This document shows, in pieces, positions 1 to 8,258 of a DNA stretch of 25,144 bases. Positions within the stretch are counted from its first letter, which is position 1, and every line of letters begins with the position of its first letter. The position numbers and the translations under genes are program-made. Source of the DNA: G020354085 sp964629975 (GTDB taxonomy: Bacteria; Pseudomonadota; Gammaproteobacteria; Acidiferrobacterales; Sulfurifustaceae); the NCBI GenBank assembly GCA_964629975.1, contig CAZVUN010000031.1:1-25144 (forward strand), in the 5' to 3' direction. The notes below the pieces were generated by a model. The model saw only the letters and a list, made by a program, of their open reading frames with translations, was not told the DNA's origin and made no database searches.

Positions 1-166
1 AAGCACTTCCGCGTGAGGGAATGCGCCTTCCCGGTTGTCGCCCAGCGCTTCCGCCACAGACGCGCTAATCACATGCTCGTGATGCGTGGCGTGCACCACC
101 GCGCCGGCGATGCCGATGCGCACCTCCCCTTTGACCAGGTAGCCGGCGATCCCTGCCCGGCTCGCC
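1..166. other. Left-edge region with no confident gene
   Basis: No frame here can be assigned a gene with confidence. On the minus strand one frame is open from beyond position 360 to the left edge and reads like ordinary protein near the edge, with stretches such as GIAGAVVHATHHEHV and SVAEALGDN. The only nearby start is a GTG at 123-121, and a GGGGAG stretch directly abuts it, too close to act as its ribosome binding site. I do not recognise the product. On the plus strand one frame is open from position 13 and shows no known motif. The region may hold the 5' part of a divergent gene that continues off the window, or the leader of the kinase gene at 167. Confidence 0.25.
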
Positions 167-2788
167 GTGAGGATACGGTCGCGCTCGGCGGCGCTTTGCC
201 GCTGCCTGGGCGCGCAGGGCGGGCTGCGGCACGCAGCGATCTGGATGCGCAGCGAGGAAGGCGCGCCTTGGGCGCGCGTGGCGCACGCTGCCGGTGCCGG
301 CGCCGGTCCGGTCCCCGGCGGCGCGGTGTCGTTCCCGTTTGACGCCGGCGGCGCCGTACGCGGGGCGATCGAGATCGCCCTGCAACCGGGGCACGAGCCG
401 GCAAGCGGGCTGGTCGCCGCGCTCGCCGAGCTCGCCGCGGATCTTGCCTTGACGTTCGAGCGTCTGGGGCGCGAAGAACAACTGAGGGATCAGCTCGAAG
501 GGGCACGTGCCGCGCTCGCGGCCGCCAGCGCGCGCCTCGATGAGACGCAAGAACTCGCGCAGCTCGGTTCGTGGGAGCTCGATCTTGTGACCAACAGCCT
601 GCGCTGGTCGAAGGAGATCTACCGCATCTTCGAAATCGATCCGGAGAGCTTCGGCGCTTCCTATGAGGCCTTCCTGCAGACGGTACATCCGCAAGACCGG
701 GCGCTTGTCGACGGCGCGTATCGCGGAGCGGTGCGCGAGCGCAAGCCCTACCACGTCGAGCATCGCCTGCTCATGCGCGACGGGCGCATCAAGCACGTAT
801 GCGAACGCGGCAAGACCTTCTACGACGCCAACGGCCGGCCGCTGCGCTCGATCGGCACGGTGCAGGACGTCACGGCCGCGGTCATGGCCGCGCAGGAAAT
901 CCGCGCCACCCGGGACCTGCTGCAGTCTACGGTCGACGCCACGCCGGACTGGATCGTCGTGCTCGATCGGGCGCAGCGCTTTCTGCTCGTCAACCGCAGT
1001 TTCGCCACCGCCCAGGGACGGCGCCCGGAAGAACTGATCGGCCGGCCGGCCGCGGAGGCCGGGGTGTTGCCGCTCGGTTGCGCGGGTCCCGGCGCGGATG
1101 CTGAGGATCGAGTGCTTGTGAGCGGCGAGGTCGTCCGCCAACCGAACCTGCCGGTCGTGCTCGCGGACGGCAGCCGGCGCGTGTTCGAGACGCTGTGCAG
1201 TCCGCTGCGCGCGAGCGACGGGCAGGTGTACGCGCAGTTGTGCTACGTGCGCGATGTCACCGGGCAGGCCCAGGCGAGCGCCGCGCTCGCCGAACGCGAG
1301 GCGCAGCTGCAGCGGCTCAATGCCGAGCTCGAGCAGCGCGTGGCGAATCGCACCGAAGAGTTCGTCCAGGCGCGCGACTTCACCGAGGCCGTTCTCGCTA
1401 CGATCGGCGCGCTGGTGGTGGTGCTCGATCGCGACGGCAGGATCGTGCGCTTCAATCGGGCCTGCGAGGCGATCACCGGCTTTCGCGCCGGTGAAGTGCT
1501 CGGACGCGCTGTGTGGGACTTTCTGCTGGGGGCCGAGGAGGTGGACGCGGTCAAGCGGCAGTTCACGCAGCTGCGCGCCGGACAGTTCCCCAGCCGCTAC
1601 GAGAATCACTGGCTCACCAAAGGGGGGCAGCGGCGACTGATCGAATGGTCAAATACGGCGCTTACCAATGCGCACGGTGCGGTGCGCTACATCATCGCCA
1701 CCGGGATCGACGTCACCGAACAGCGGCGGGCGGAACGGGCGCTGCAGGAGAGCCAGGCGCACTTTCAGCGGCTGGCCGAGAACATCCGCGAGGTGTTCTG
1801 GCTCGTGGCGCCGGACCGCAGCCGGCTCTATTATCTCAGCCCCGCCTTCGAACGCGTCTGGGGCCGGCCGGTCGAGGCGCTCTACACCAACCCGCGACTG
1901 GTGTTCGACACCATCCATCCGGACGACCGACCGGCGGTCGAGGCGCAGCTCGCCCCGCAGCGCGCCGGTCGCTTCGAGGAGCACTACGATCACGAGTTCC
2001 GCATCCTGCGCCCGGATGGCGAGATCCGCTGGATCCGTTCGCGCTACAGCCCGATCCGCAACGCCGACGGGGTGGTCTACCAGATCGCCGGCGTGTCGGA
2101 GGACATCACCGAGCACAAGGAGGCCGAGCGCCGGCGCTGGGAGCAGGCCGCCCGGCAGCGCGATGCGCTGGTGCGCGAGGTGCACCACCGCATCAAGAAC
2201 AACCTGCAGGGCGTGGTCGGGCTCCTGCGCCAGCACGCGCTGCGCCAGCCGGCGCTGTCCAGCGCGCTCGAGGGCGCCATCGCGCAGGTTGGCACCATGG
2301 CGCTCGTGCACGGGTTGCAGAGCCGTCATGCGGGCGAACGTGTCTTTCTCTGTGACATGGTCGAGGCGGCCGCGCAGGCGCTCGCCGAGATGCGGGGCGT
2401 GCCGGTCGACTTCAGCGGGGCCCGCGACACGACCGGCCCGATCCTCGTGGCTGCCGAAGACGCCGTGTCGATCGCGCTCATCGTCAACGAACTGCTCATG
2501 AACGCCGCCAAGCACGGTTGCGGGCGGGACCGGCGCGTGCGCGTGGCGGTGTGCCGCCGAAGCGACGGCGCGCTCGTGGAGATCGGCAACGCGGGCGGGA
2601 AGCTGCCCGCCGGTTTCGACTGGGCGCGCGGGGCGGGTCTCGGGACCGGGTTGCAGCTGGTGCGCTCCCTCCTGCCGCCGCGCAGCGCATGCCTCGAGTT
2701 CACTGTGCGCGACGGAGGGGTGACCGCCATGTTTTACCTGGCGCCCCCGGTGGTCGAAGAGGACGCCGGCGGCTGTGGGCAGGATTGA
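167..2788 (+). CDS. Cytoplasmic GAF-like/multi-PAS sensor histidine kinase, HisKA_2 type
   Basis: Predicted soluble sensor kinase of 873 residues with no membrane segment. Order of parts: a GAF-like remnant (about 8-100), a short coiled coil (100-128), four PAS units (about 130-238, 250-366, 403-520 and 530-650; several end in the usual D-V/I-T signature), then the kinase core. The phosphoacceptor segment is EVHHRIKNNLQ with the likely acceptor His673, typical of the HisKA_2/HWE-related group. The ATPase N-box is NELLMNAAKHG (Asn774), followed by a G-x-G-T-G-L-Q lid. These kinases often work with ANTAR response regulators, and one lies 53-71 bp downstream on the same strand. The start is uncertain: the GTG at 167 has no ribosome binding site, and the GAF unit looks shortened at its N-terminus. 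The next ATG (245) would cut further into it. The signal sensed is unknown. Confidence 0.85.
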   Translation: MRIRSRSAALCRCLGAQGGLRHAAIWMRSEEGAPWARVAHAAGAGAGPVPGGAVSFPFDAGGAVRGAIEIALQPGHEPASGLVAALAELAADLALTFERLGREEQLRDQLEGARAALAAASARLDETQELAQLGSWELDLVTNSLRWSKEIYRIFEIDPESFGASYEAFLQTVHPQDRALVDGAYRGAVRERKPYHVEHRLLMRDGRIKHVCERGKTFYDANGRPLRSIGTVQDVTAAVMAAQEIRATRDLLQSTVDATPDWIVVLDRAQRFLLVNRSFATAQGRRPEELIGRPAAEAGVLPLGCAGPGADAEDRVLVSGEVVRQPNLPVVLADGSRRVFETLCSPLRASDGQVYAQLCYVRDVTGQAQASAALAEREAQLQRLNAELEQRVANRTEEFVQARDFTEAVLATIGALVVVLDRDGRIVRFNRACEAITGFRAGEVLGRAVWDFLLGAEEVDAVKRQFTQLRAGQFPSRYENHWLTKGGQRRLIEWSNTALTNAHGAVRYIIATGIDVTEQRRAERALQESQAHFQRLAENIREVFWLVAPDRSRLYYLSPAFERVWGRPVEALYTNPRLVFDTIHPDDRPAVEAQLAPQRAGRFEEHYDHEFRILRPDGEIRWIRSRYSPIRNADGVVYQIAGVSEDITEHKEAERRRWEQAARQRDALVREVHHRIKNNLQGVVGLLRQHALRQPALSSALEGAIAQVGTMALVHGLQSRHAGERVFLCDMVEAAAQALAEMRGVPVDFSGARDTTGPILVAAEDAVSIALIVNELLMNAAKHGCGRDRRVRVAVCRRSDGALVEIGNAGGKLPAGFDWARGAGLGTGLQLVRSLLPPRSACLEFTVRDGGVTAMFYLAPPVVEEDAGGCGQD

Positions 2789-2841
2789 CGCTGCCGTCCG
2801 CGGCCGCTACCTTAGGTTGCGAAGTCCCTGATCGCGCAACC

Positions 2842-3513
2842 ATGACTAATCGAGGGGCCATGCAAGAGCCGGAGCAAAAAGGCAGCGCGCCGCGCGACGG
2901 CAGCCGGCCGGCGCGCATCCTCCTGGTCGATGATGACCGTCTGATCCTGGCGACGCTCGGTTCCGGCCTGCGCCTGGCCGGTTATGAAGTGCTTGAGGCC
3001 TCTTCCGGCGAAGAGGCGCTGCGGTTGTGCCAGGCGACACCACCCGATCTGGCCATCCTCGACATGCGCATGCCGGGGATGAGCGGGGTGGAAGTGGCCG
3101 GCAAGATACGCGCAGGTTCGGTGCCCTTCCTGTTTCTTTCGGCGTACAGCGACACCGATCTGGTGCGCCTGGCCGTGCAGGAGGGGGCGCTCGGCTACCT
3201 CGTCAAGCCGCTCGACCTCACGCAGATCGTCCCGGCGGTCGAGGCGGCGCTCGCGCGCGCCGCCGAGCTCAGGCAATTGCGCGTCCAGGAGGAGCGCCTA
3301 ACGCGCGCCCTCGGCACGAGCCGCACCACGGCCACCGCGGTGGGGGTCGTGATGGAGCGCCATCGGCTGAACCGTGCGAAGGCATTCGAGCTGCTGCGCT
3401 ACCAGGCCCGCTCGCAGCGGCGCAAGCTCGAAGAGGTGGCGAGCGAGGTTCTTGGCGCTACCGAATCCCTCAATTTCCCGCCACAGGCGCTGGTGCCCGG
3501 GGAAAAGTCCTAG
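2842..3513 (+). CDS. ANTAR-domain response regulator (RNA-binding antiterminator)
   Basis: Two-domain regulator of 223 residues (217 if it starts at the ATG at 2860, which has a GAGGGG close in front). The receiver (about 24-138) has all expected residues: the acidic D30-D31-D32 stretch, phosphoacceptor Asp74 in AILDMRMPG, and Lys122 in YLVKPLD. A coiled linker (about 138-155) leads to a C-terminal ANTAR domain (about 153-206), recognised by the run A-V-G-V-V-M-E-R-H followed by A-F-E-L-L-R-Y-Q-A-R. ANTAR proteins of this kind bind paired RNA hairpins in leaders and prevent termination, after phosphorylation by a partner kinase. The kinase immediately upstream is the obvious partner. The leader of the next gene has several hairpins and is a candidate target, although their loops do not match the known ANTAR consensus. 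Confidence 0.9.
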   Translation: MTNRGAMQEPEQKGSAPRDGSRPARILLVDDDRLILATLGSGLRLAGYEVLEASSGEEALRLCQATPPDLAILDMRMPGMSGVEVAGKIRAGSVPFLFLSAYSDTDLVRLAVQEGALGYLVKPLDLTQIVPAVEAALARAAELRQLRVQEERLTRALGTSRTTATAVGVVMERHRLNRAKAFELLRYQARSQRRKLEEVASEVLGATESLNFPPQALVPGEKS

Positions 3514-3524
3514 CGCCCGCCGGG

Positions 3525-3553
3525 TTGCGGGAACCGCCCGGGACTCCTATGCT
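3525..3553 (+). promoter_or_regulatory. Candidate sigma-70 promoter for the GGDEF-EAL gene
   Basis: TTGCGG (3525-3530) and TATGCT (3548-3553) are separated by 17 bp, just after the stop codon of the ANTAR gene. Transcription from here would leave a leader of about 155 nt before the GGDEF-EAL start. The match is partial (3 of 6 and 4 of 6 to consensus). Confidence 0.35.
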
Positions 3554-3566
3554 TTAGAACAAGTCG

Positions 3567-3639
3567 CAGCGCCCTCGCGCTGTGCGCCGGAGCCGCCGAG
3601 CCCCTGCGGCTCGCTTAAGACAACCCATCTCCCGTTGTC
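3567..3639 (+). promoter_or_regulatory. Tandem hairpins in the leader of the GGDEF-EAL gene
   Basis: Three perfect 6-bp stems follow one another: CAGCGC/GCGCTG (3567-3572 with 3577-3582, loop CCTC), CGAGCC/GGCTCG (3597-3602 with 3608-3613, loop of 5) and GACAAC/GTTGTC (3619-3624 with 3634-3639, loop of 9). They lie in the roughly 200-nt gap between the ANTAR regulator and the GGDEF-EAL gene. No U-tract follows, so a classic terminator is not evident. ANTAR proteins recognise paired hexaloop hairpins with A at loop position 1 and G at position 4. These loops do not fit that rule, so a role in antitermination is only a suggestion from position. Confidence 0.35.
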
Positions 3640-3714
3640 CCGGACGGCCTGTCCCCGCAGGGGGCGGCGCCGGTGCGCGTCACGTGATGTCCGTGTCGGT
3701 CAAGGTGCAAGGTA

Positions 3715-6303
3715 ATGGGAGAGTTGGACCCCGATCGTCTGGCCGCGACCCTCGGTCTCGATGCGGCCGAGCTCGCCGAACGCAAGGCCTATCTCGGCCT
3801 TGGCGAGGCGCAGTGGGCGCGGTTGCGGCGAGTGCGCGAGCGCCTTCCAGGCTGGAGTGAAGACCTCGTGGCGGAGCACATCCGTCATTTGCAGGCGTTT
3901 CCGCGGACGCGCGCGCTGCTCGGCGATCCGGCGACCGCCGCGCGTGTCGCCGACGCCGAGCGGCGCTATTTCGAAGACCTGGGCCGGGGCGACTGCGATG
4001 CCGGGCGCGTCGCGCAGTGCCTGCGCATCGGGCTCGCGCACTGGCAAGCGGGTGTCGACCCGACGTGGTACCTTGGGGGCTGGGCCCACTACCTGGGCGC
4101 GCTCGCTGAGCGCCTGCACGCCATGGAGGGTCCGGCGCCGGCGCTCGAGGATTTCCAGGCGCTGCTCAAGGTCGTGTTCCTGGACATCAGCATCACGCTG
4201 GACGGTTATTTTCACGCCGCGCGCAGCGCCTCGGCGCAGTTGCCGCTGGCGCAGACGCGCGATGCCGCCCAATACCGCGCGCTCGTCGAGGCCACCAGCG
4301 ACTGGCTGTGGGAGGTCGATGTCAACGGCGTCTATACCTATGTAAGCCCCAAGGTTCGCGACCTGCTGGGCTACGCCCCCGAGGAGGTGCTCGGCAAGAC
4401 GCCCTTCGACCTGATGCCGCCGGATGAGGCGCGCCGCGTGCAGAGCATCTTCGCCGAAATCGCCGCCGCCCGCCGACCCTTCGAACGGCTGGAGAACGTC
4501 AATCGCCACCGCGATGGCCGGTACGTCACGCTCGAGACAAGCGGCGTGCCGATCTTCGACGCGCGCGGCGAGTTCGCCGGCTACCGGGGCATCGACCGCG
4601 ACATCACGGCGCGCAAGCGCCAGGAGGCCACCGAGCGCATGCTCTCGAGCGCGCTCGAGCAAAGCGCCGATCTCGTGATGATCGTCAACCGCCAGGGGTT
4701 GATCAGTTACGTCAACCCCGCCTTTTCCGCGGTGACCGGCTATAGCGCCGAGGAGGCGATCGGCCGCAAACCGAGCCTGCTCAAGTCCGGCATGCAGGAT
4801 GGAGGAATGTATGCGGAGCTGTGGCGCACGGTCCTGAGCGGGCAGCCCTACCAGAACGTACTGATCAACCGCCGCAAGGACGGCTCGCTCTACCACGAGC
4901 AGAAGACCATCACGCCCCTGCGCGATCCGGTGAGCGGCTACATCACGCACTTTGTCTCGACCGGCAAGGACATCAGCGAGGCGCTGCGCCTGAACGCGCG
5001 CCTGAACTACCTGAGCAACCACGACCCGCTCACCGGGCTCAGCAACCGCGCGCGCTTCGCCGACCTCGCCGGTCACGCGCTCGTGCAGGCCGGGCGCCAG
5101 CGGCGCACCTGCGCGCTGCTGTACGTGGACGTCGACCGCTTCAAGGTCGTCAACGAGACCCTCGGCCACGCGGCGGGCGATGAGTACCTCAAGGCGCTCG
5201 CGCGGCGCCTGCGCGAGCGGCTGCGCGCCATGGACTGCATCGCGCGCCTCGGGGGCGACGATTTTGCCGTGTTGCTCGCCGATCTGCCGGGGGCGGAAGC
5301 GGTGCTGCCGATCGTCAATGCCGTGCTCGAGATGCTCAAGACCCCGTTCGCGCTGGCAGGCCGCGAGCTGTTCATGCAAGCCAGCATCGGCGTCAGCCTC
5401 TATCCGGATGACGGTTCGGATGTCGATGTGCTGCTGCGCCATGCCGAGGCGGCCATGTACGAGGCCAAGCGCGCTGGCCGCGGCAGCTACCGCTTCTACG
5501 CCGGGGAGCTCAACGTGCGTGCCGGGCGGCGGCTTGAGCTGGAACAGCACCTGCACCGGGCGCTGGAGCGCGAGGAATTCCGCCTGCACTTCCAGCCGCA
5601 GGTCGGGCTCGCCAGCGGCACGATCTTCGGCTTCGAGGCGCTGATCCGCTGGCCGCATCCCGAGCGCGGGATGGTATCGCCTGCCGACTTTGTGCCGTTG
5701 CTCGAGGAGACCGGTCTGATCGTCCCCGTCGGCGAGTGGGTGTTGCGCGAGGCCTGCCGCAACGCCGCCGCCTGGCGCGCGGCGGGGCTGCCGGCGGTGC
5801 GCGTGGCGGTCAACCTCTCGACGATACAGTTTCACCGGCGCGATTTTCTCGCCCGCCTCTCGCGGGTGATCGCCGAGACCGGCATCGAGCCGTCGATGCT
5901 CGAGCTCGAGGTGACCGAGAGCGTGATGCTCGAGGACGTCGAGGGCGCGGTCGACATCCTGCGCGCCATCAGCTATCTCGGCGTGCGGCTCGGCATCGAT
6001 GACTTCGGCACCGGCTATTCCTCGCTCGCCTATCTCAAGCGCATTCCGCTGCACACCCTCAAGCTCGCCCAGCCCTTCGTCCATGGGATCCCGCACGACC
6101 CGGCCGACTGCGGCATCGCGCGCTCGGTCATCGCCGTGGCGCGCAGCCTCGGACTGTCGGTGGTGGCCGAGGGGGTTGAAACCGAAGCGCAGCTCGCCTT
6201 TCTGCGCCAGGAGCAGTGCGATGCCATCCAGGGTTATCTGTTCTGCCGCCCGGTGCCCGCCGATGATGTGCCGGCGTTATTGGCGAGCGACAAGCGCCTG
6301 TGA
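3715..6303 (+). CDS. Globin-coupled PAS-PAS-GGDEF-EAL c-di-GMP signalling protein
   Basis: Soluble 862-residue protein. The N-terminus (about 10-170) is a sensor globin: RIGLAHW places the likely haem-ligating proximal His at 109, followed by the W-Y-L-G-G segment typical of globin-coupled sensors, so oxygen or another haem ligand is the probable input. Two PAS units follow (about 182-300 and 306-425). The GGDEF domain (about 428-595) has GGDDF at 513-517 and an intact inhibitory RxxD site (R504-D507), so diguanylate cyclase activity with product inhibition is likely. The EAL domain (about 607-855) has E641-A-L, N700, the DDFGTGYSSL aspartates 762-763, Lys783, E819 and Q839. The Asp usually two residues after that lysine (K-I-D) is Ala785, which may weaken phosphodiesterase activity. 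AAGGTG at 3702-3707 is a good ribosome binding site. After the stop a GC-rich hairpin (6319-6350, no U-tract) precedes the phosphatase gene. Confidence 0.92.
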   Translation: MGELDPDRLAATLGLDAAELAERKAYLGLGEAQWARLRRVRERLPGWSEDLVAEHIRHLQAFPRTRALLGDPATAARVADAERRYFEDLGRGDCDAGRVAQCLRIGLAHWQAGVDPTWYLGGWAHYLGALAERLHAMEGPAPALEDFQALLKVVFLDISITLDGYFHAARSASAQLPLAQTRDAAQYRALVEATSDWLWEVDVNGVYTYVSPKVRDLLGYAPEEVLGKTPFDLMPPDEARRVQSIFAEIAAARRPFERLENVNRHRDGRYVTLETSGVPIFDARGEFAGYRGIDRDITARKRQEATERMLSSALEQSADLVMIVNRQGLISYVNPAFSAVTGYSAEEAIGRKPSLLKSGMQDGGMYAELWRTVLSGQPYQNVLINRRKDGSLYHEQKTITPLRDPVSGYITHFVSTGKDISEALRLNARLNYLSNHDPLTGLSNRARFADLAGHALVQAGRQRRTCALLYVDVDRFKVVNETLGHAAGDEYLKALARRLRERLRAMDCIARLGGDDFAVLLADLPGAEAVLPIVNAVLEMLKTPFALAGRELFMQASIGVSLYPDDGSDVDVLLRHAEAAMYEAKRAGRGSYRFYAGELNVRAGRRLELEQHLHRALEREEFRLHFQPQVGLASGTIFGFEALIRWPHPERGMVSPADFVPLLEETGLIVPVGEWVLREACRNAAAWRAAGLPAVRVAVNLSTIQFHRRDFLARLSRVIAETGIEPSMLELEVTESVMLEDVEGAVDILRAISYLGVRLGIDDFGTGYSSLAYLKRIPLHTLKLAQPFVHGIPHDPADCGIARSVIAVARSLGLSVVAEGVETEAQLAFLRQEQCDAIQGYLFCRPVPADDVPALLASDKRL

Positions 6304-6438
6304 CGCCGCGCCCCGCCTCCCCCTGCCGGATCGCGCGCCGGGTACGGGGGGCGAGATTGCGCCGAGCGCCGGCACGGGCGCACCGATGAGCGCGCAACGC
6401 GCCCACCGGGCCGCACCGGCGCACGGAGCGGTCCGGCC

Positions 6439-7632
6439 ATGAACCGCGCCAAGGTCCTGATCGCCACGCCCGCTGCGCCCGAGCGCGAGGCGATGGCGCG
6501 TGCGCTCGAGACGCACGGCCATCGGGTCTGCGGCGCCGACAACGGCAAGCGCGCCATACAGCTCTTTGCCGAGCAGCAGCCCGATGTGGTGGTGCTCGCG
6601 GCGTCGTTGCCGGTGATCGACGGCTTCGACGTGGCGCGCAGCATTCGCGCGGGCATGGAGCCCGACGCCCCGGTACCGGTGCTGTTCCTGATCGCGCCGC
6701 CCCTGGAGGCCGCGCCGCTGCAGGGGCTGTCGGCCGGGGGCGAGGAGTTCCTGGTGCAGCCGTTTCCGATGCTGCTGCTGTGCGCCAAGGTCGCGGCGCT
6801 GGTGCGCGCGCGCCGCCAGTCCCTGGCGCTGAGTGAGCGCCTGGCACGGCTCGAGACCGAGTACGATGAACTCAAGTACGAGGTCGAGGCCGCCGAGCGG
6901 CTGGTCGCCCGCATGGCCTGGGACGAGTCCCTCGCGGCGTCCAATATGCGCTTTTTCTCCTGGCCGAAGGGGATCGCCAATGGCGACCTCCTGCTGGCGA
7001 GCGGCACATCCTCGCGCGCGCGGCAGGTCCTGCTCGGCGACTTCACCGGCCACGGGCTGATCGCGGCCTTGGGTACCACGCGGGTGACCGATGTATTCCA
7101 GACCATGTCGCGCAAGGGTTGCTCCCTCGCGGAGATCGCGCGCGAGCTCGATGCCAAGCTGCATGCGAAACTGCCGCGCGACAAGTTCCTCGCGGCCTGC
7201 CTGCTATCGCTCGATGAGTCGTGCGGCACGCTCGAGGTCTGCAACGCCGGCATGCCGGAGGTGCTGGTGTACCGGCCGGGCGAGGGGCTCATCGCGCGCC
7301 TGCCGTCCCGGCATCTGCCACTCGGTGTGGCCGGGCACGGCGACCTCGACGCGCAGCAACTGCCGCTTGCGCCCGGTGACCGGATCTACCTCTATTCGGA
7401 CGGCGTGCTCGAGGCCTGCGATTGGGACGACAACCGCTTCGGACGCGAGCGGCTGGAGCGCTGTTTCGTCCCGCACCTCGACGAGTCACCGTTCGACGTC
7501 ATCGAGCGGGAGTTGAAACGCTTTCGCGCCTCCCGCCCGCAGCGCGATGACATCACACTGGTGGAGATCGTTTTTCCGCCAGCCACCCTGGGCATCGGCC
7601 CCGACCACACGCAGGCAGCGCCGCACCGGTAA
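6439..7632 (+). CDS. SpoIIE-type PP2C phosphatase with a pseudo-receiver domain
   Basis: 397 residues: a receiver-like fold (about 4-122), a coiled coil (about 126-157) and a PP2C/SpoIIE-family serine/threonine phosphatase domain (about 165-380). The phosphatase metal ligands are all present: Asp183 in the N-G-D element, Asp201 in LLGDFTGHG, Asp321 in YLYSDGV, and the D370-D371 pair in QRDDITL. By contrast the receiver has lost its chemistry: the acidic pair is T10-P11, the phosphoacceptor position is Ala54 (VVLAASLP), the conserved Thr is Ile85 and the conserved Lys is Gln107 (FLVQPF). It therefore cannot be controlled by Asp phosphorylation and probably acts as a protein-binding module. Such phosphatases often act on anti-sigma-antagonist (STAS) proteins, but none is encoded here. 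A GGAG at 6425-6428 sits 10 nt before the ATG. Confidence 0.9.
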   Translation: MNRAKVLIATPAAPEREAMARALETHGHRVCGADNGKRAIQLFAEQQPDVVVLAASLPVIDGFDVARSIRAGMEPDAPVPVLFLIAPPLEAAPLQGLSAGGEEFLVQPFPMLLLCAKVAALVRARRQSLALSERLARLETEYDELKYEVEAAERLVARMAWDESLAASNMRFFSWPKGIANGDLLLASGTSSRARQVLLGDFTGHGLIAALGTTRVTDVFQTMSRKGCSLAEIARELDAKLHAKLPRDKFLAACLLSLDESCGTLEVCNAGMPEVLVYRPGEGLIARLPSRHLPLGVAGHGDLDAQQLPLAPGDRIYLYSDGVLEACDWDDNRFGRERLERCFVPHLDESPFDVIERELKRFRASRPQRDDITLVEIVFPPATLGIGPDHTQAAPHR

Positions 7633-7763
7633 CGCGGCGGCGTGCTGCGATAAATCGCGGCTATCGAGGGGATTGGCCCATTTCATTGGAAGCGGCGTGC
7701 GCGCGGCTGCATAGTTGCGCCTGTGCCGATTGGGCATGTACGGATTATTTGGAGACTGAAACG

Positions 7764-8183
7764 ATGAACCTGAAAGGAACCAAGACCGAAAAGCACCTGA
7801 AGGACGCCTTCGCCGGCGAATCCCAGGCCAACCGCCGTTATCTGTATTTCGCCGCCAAGGCCGATGTCGAGGGCTATAACGATGTCGCGGCGGTGTTCCG
7901 TTCCACCGCCGAGGGCGAGACCGGCCATGCCCACGGGCACCTCGAATACCTCGAGAGCTGCGGGGACCCGGCCACCGGCATGACCTTTGGCCCGACCGCC
8001 GACAACCTCAAGACCGCCATTGCCGGGGAGACCCACGAGTACACCGACATGTACCCGGGCATGGCGAAGGATGCCCGCGCCGAGGGGTTCGATGAGATCG
8101 CCGACTGGTTCGAGACGCTCGCCAAGGCGGAGCGTTCGCATGCCAATCGGTTCCAGAAGGCGCTGGACAGCCTTGGGAAGTAA
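7764..8183 (+). CDS. Rubrerythrin without rubredoxin domain (erythrin)
   Basis: A 139-residue ferritin-like di-iron protein. The ligand pattern is clear: E19 in FAGES, E52-x-x-H55, E89 and E92 in AGETHEY, and E123-x-x-H126. Classical rubrerythrins are about 190 residues and end in a rubredoxin-like domain with two CxxC pairs; this one stops at the end of the helical bundle with no CxxC. It should reduce peroxide at the di-iron site but needs an external electron donor. GGAG at 7751-7754 lies 9 nt before the ATG, and a strong terminator follows. It heads a group of iron and stress genes (DUF3501, DUF2061, Dps). Rubrerythrin next to DUF3501 is, as I recall, a repeated arrangement in proteobacteria. 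Confidence 0.9.
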   Translation: MNLKGTKTEKHLKDAFAGESQANRRYLYFAAKADVEGYNDVAAVFRSTAEGETGHAHGHLEYLESCGDPATGMTFGPTADNLKTAIAGETHEYTDMYPGMAKDARAEGFDEIADWFETLAKAERSHANRFQKALDSLGK

Positions 8184-8206
8184 TCAAGCACGACGGAGAG
8201 AGGCCT

Positions 8207-8231
8207 CGGGGGCCGGGTATGCCGGCCCCCG
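8207..8231 (+). terminator. Rho-independent terminator after rubrerythrin
   Basis: A perfect 10-bp GC stem (8207-8216 with 8222-8231) with a 5-nt loop, followed by CTTTCTT. It lies between the rubrerythrin stop and the DUF3501 start. The tract is interrupted by C, so some read-through into DUF3501 is possible. Confidence 0.7.
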
Positions 8232-8258
8232 CTTTCTTGCGCATCAAGAGAAACGACC

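Noticed and set aside
3700..6096. A 798-residue minus-strand frame opposite the globin-GGDEF-EAL gene
   Set aside because: Antisense shadow: the plus-strand protein has intact motifs throughout, and the minus product has none.
6319..6350. GC-rich hairpin between the GGDEF-EAL and phosphatase genes
   Set aside because: The stem is interrupted and no U-tract follows, so a terminator is not supported; cotranscription is just as likely.
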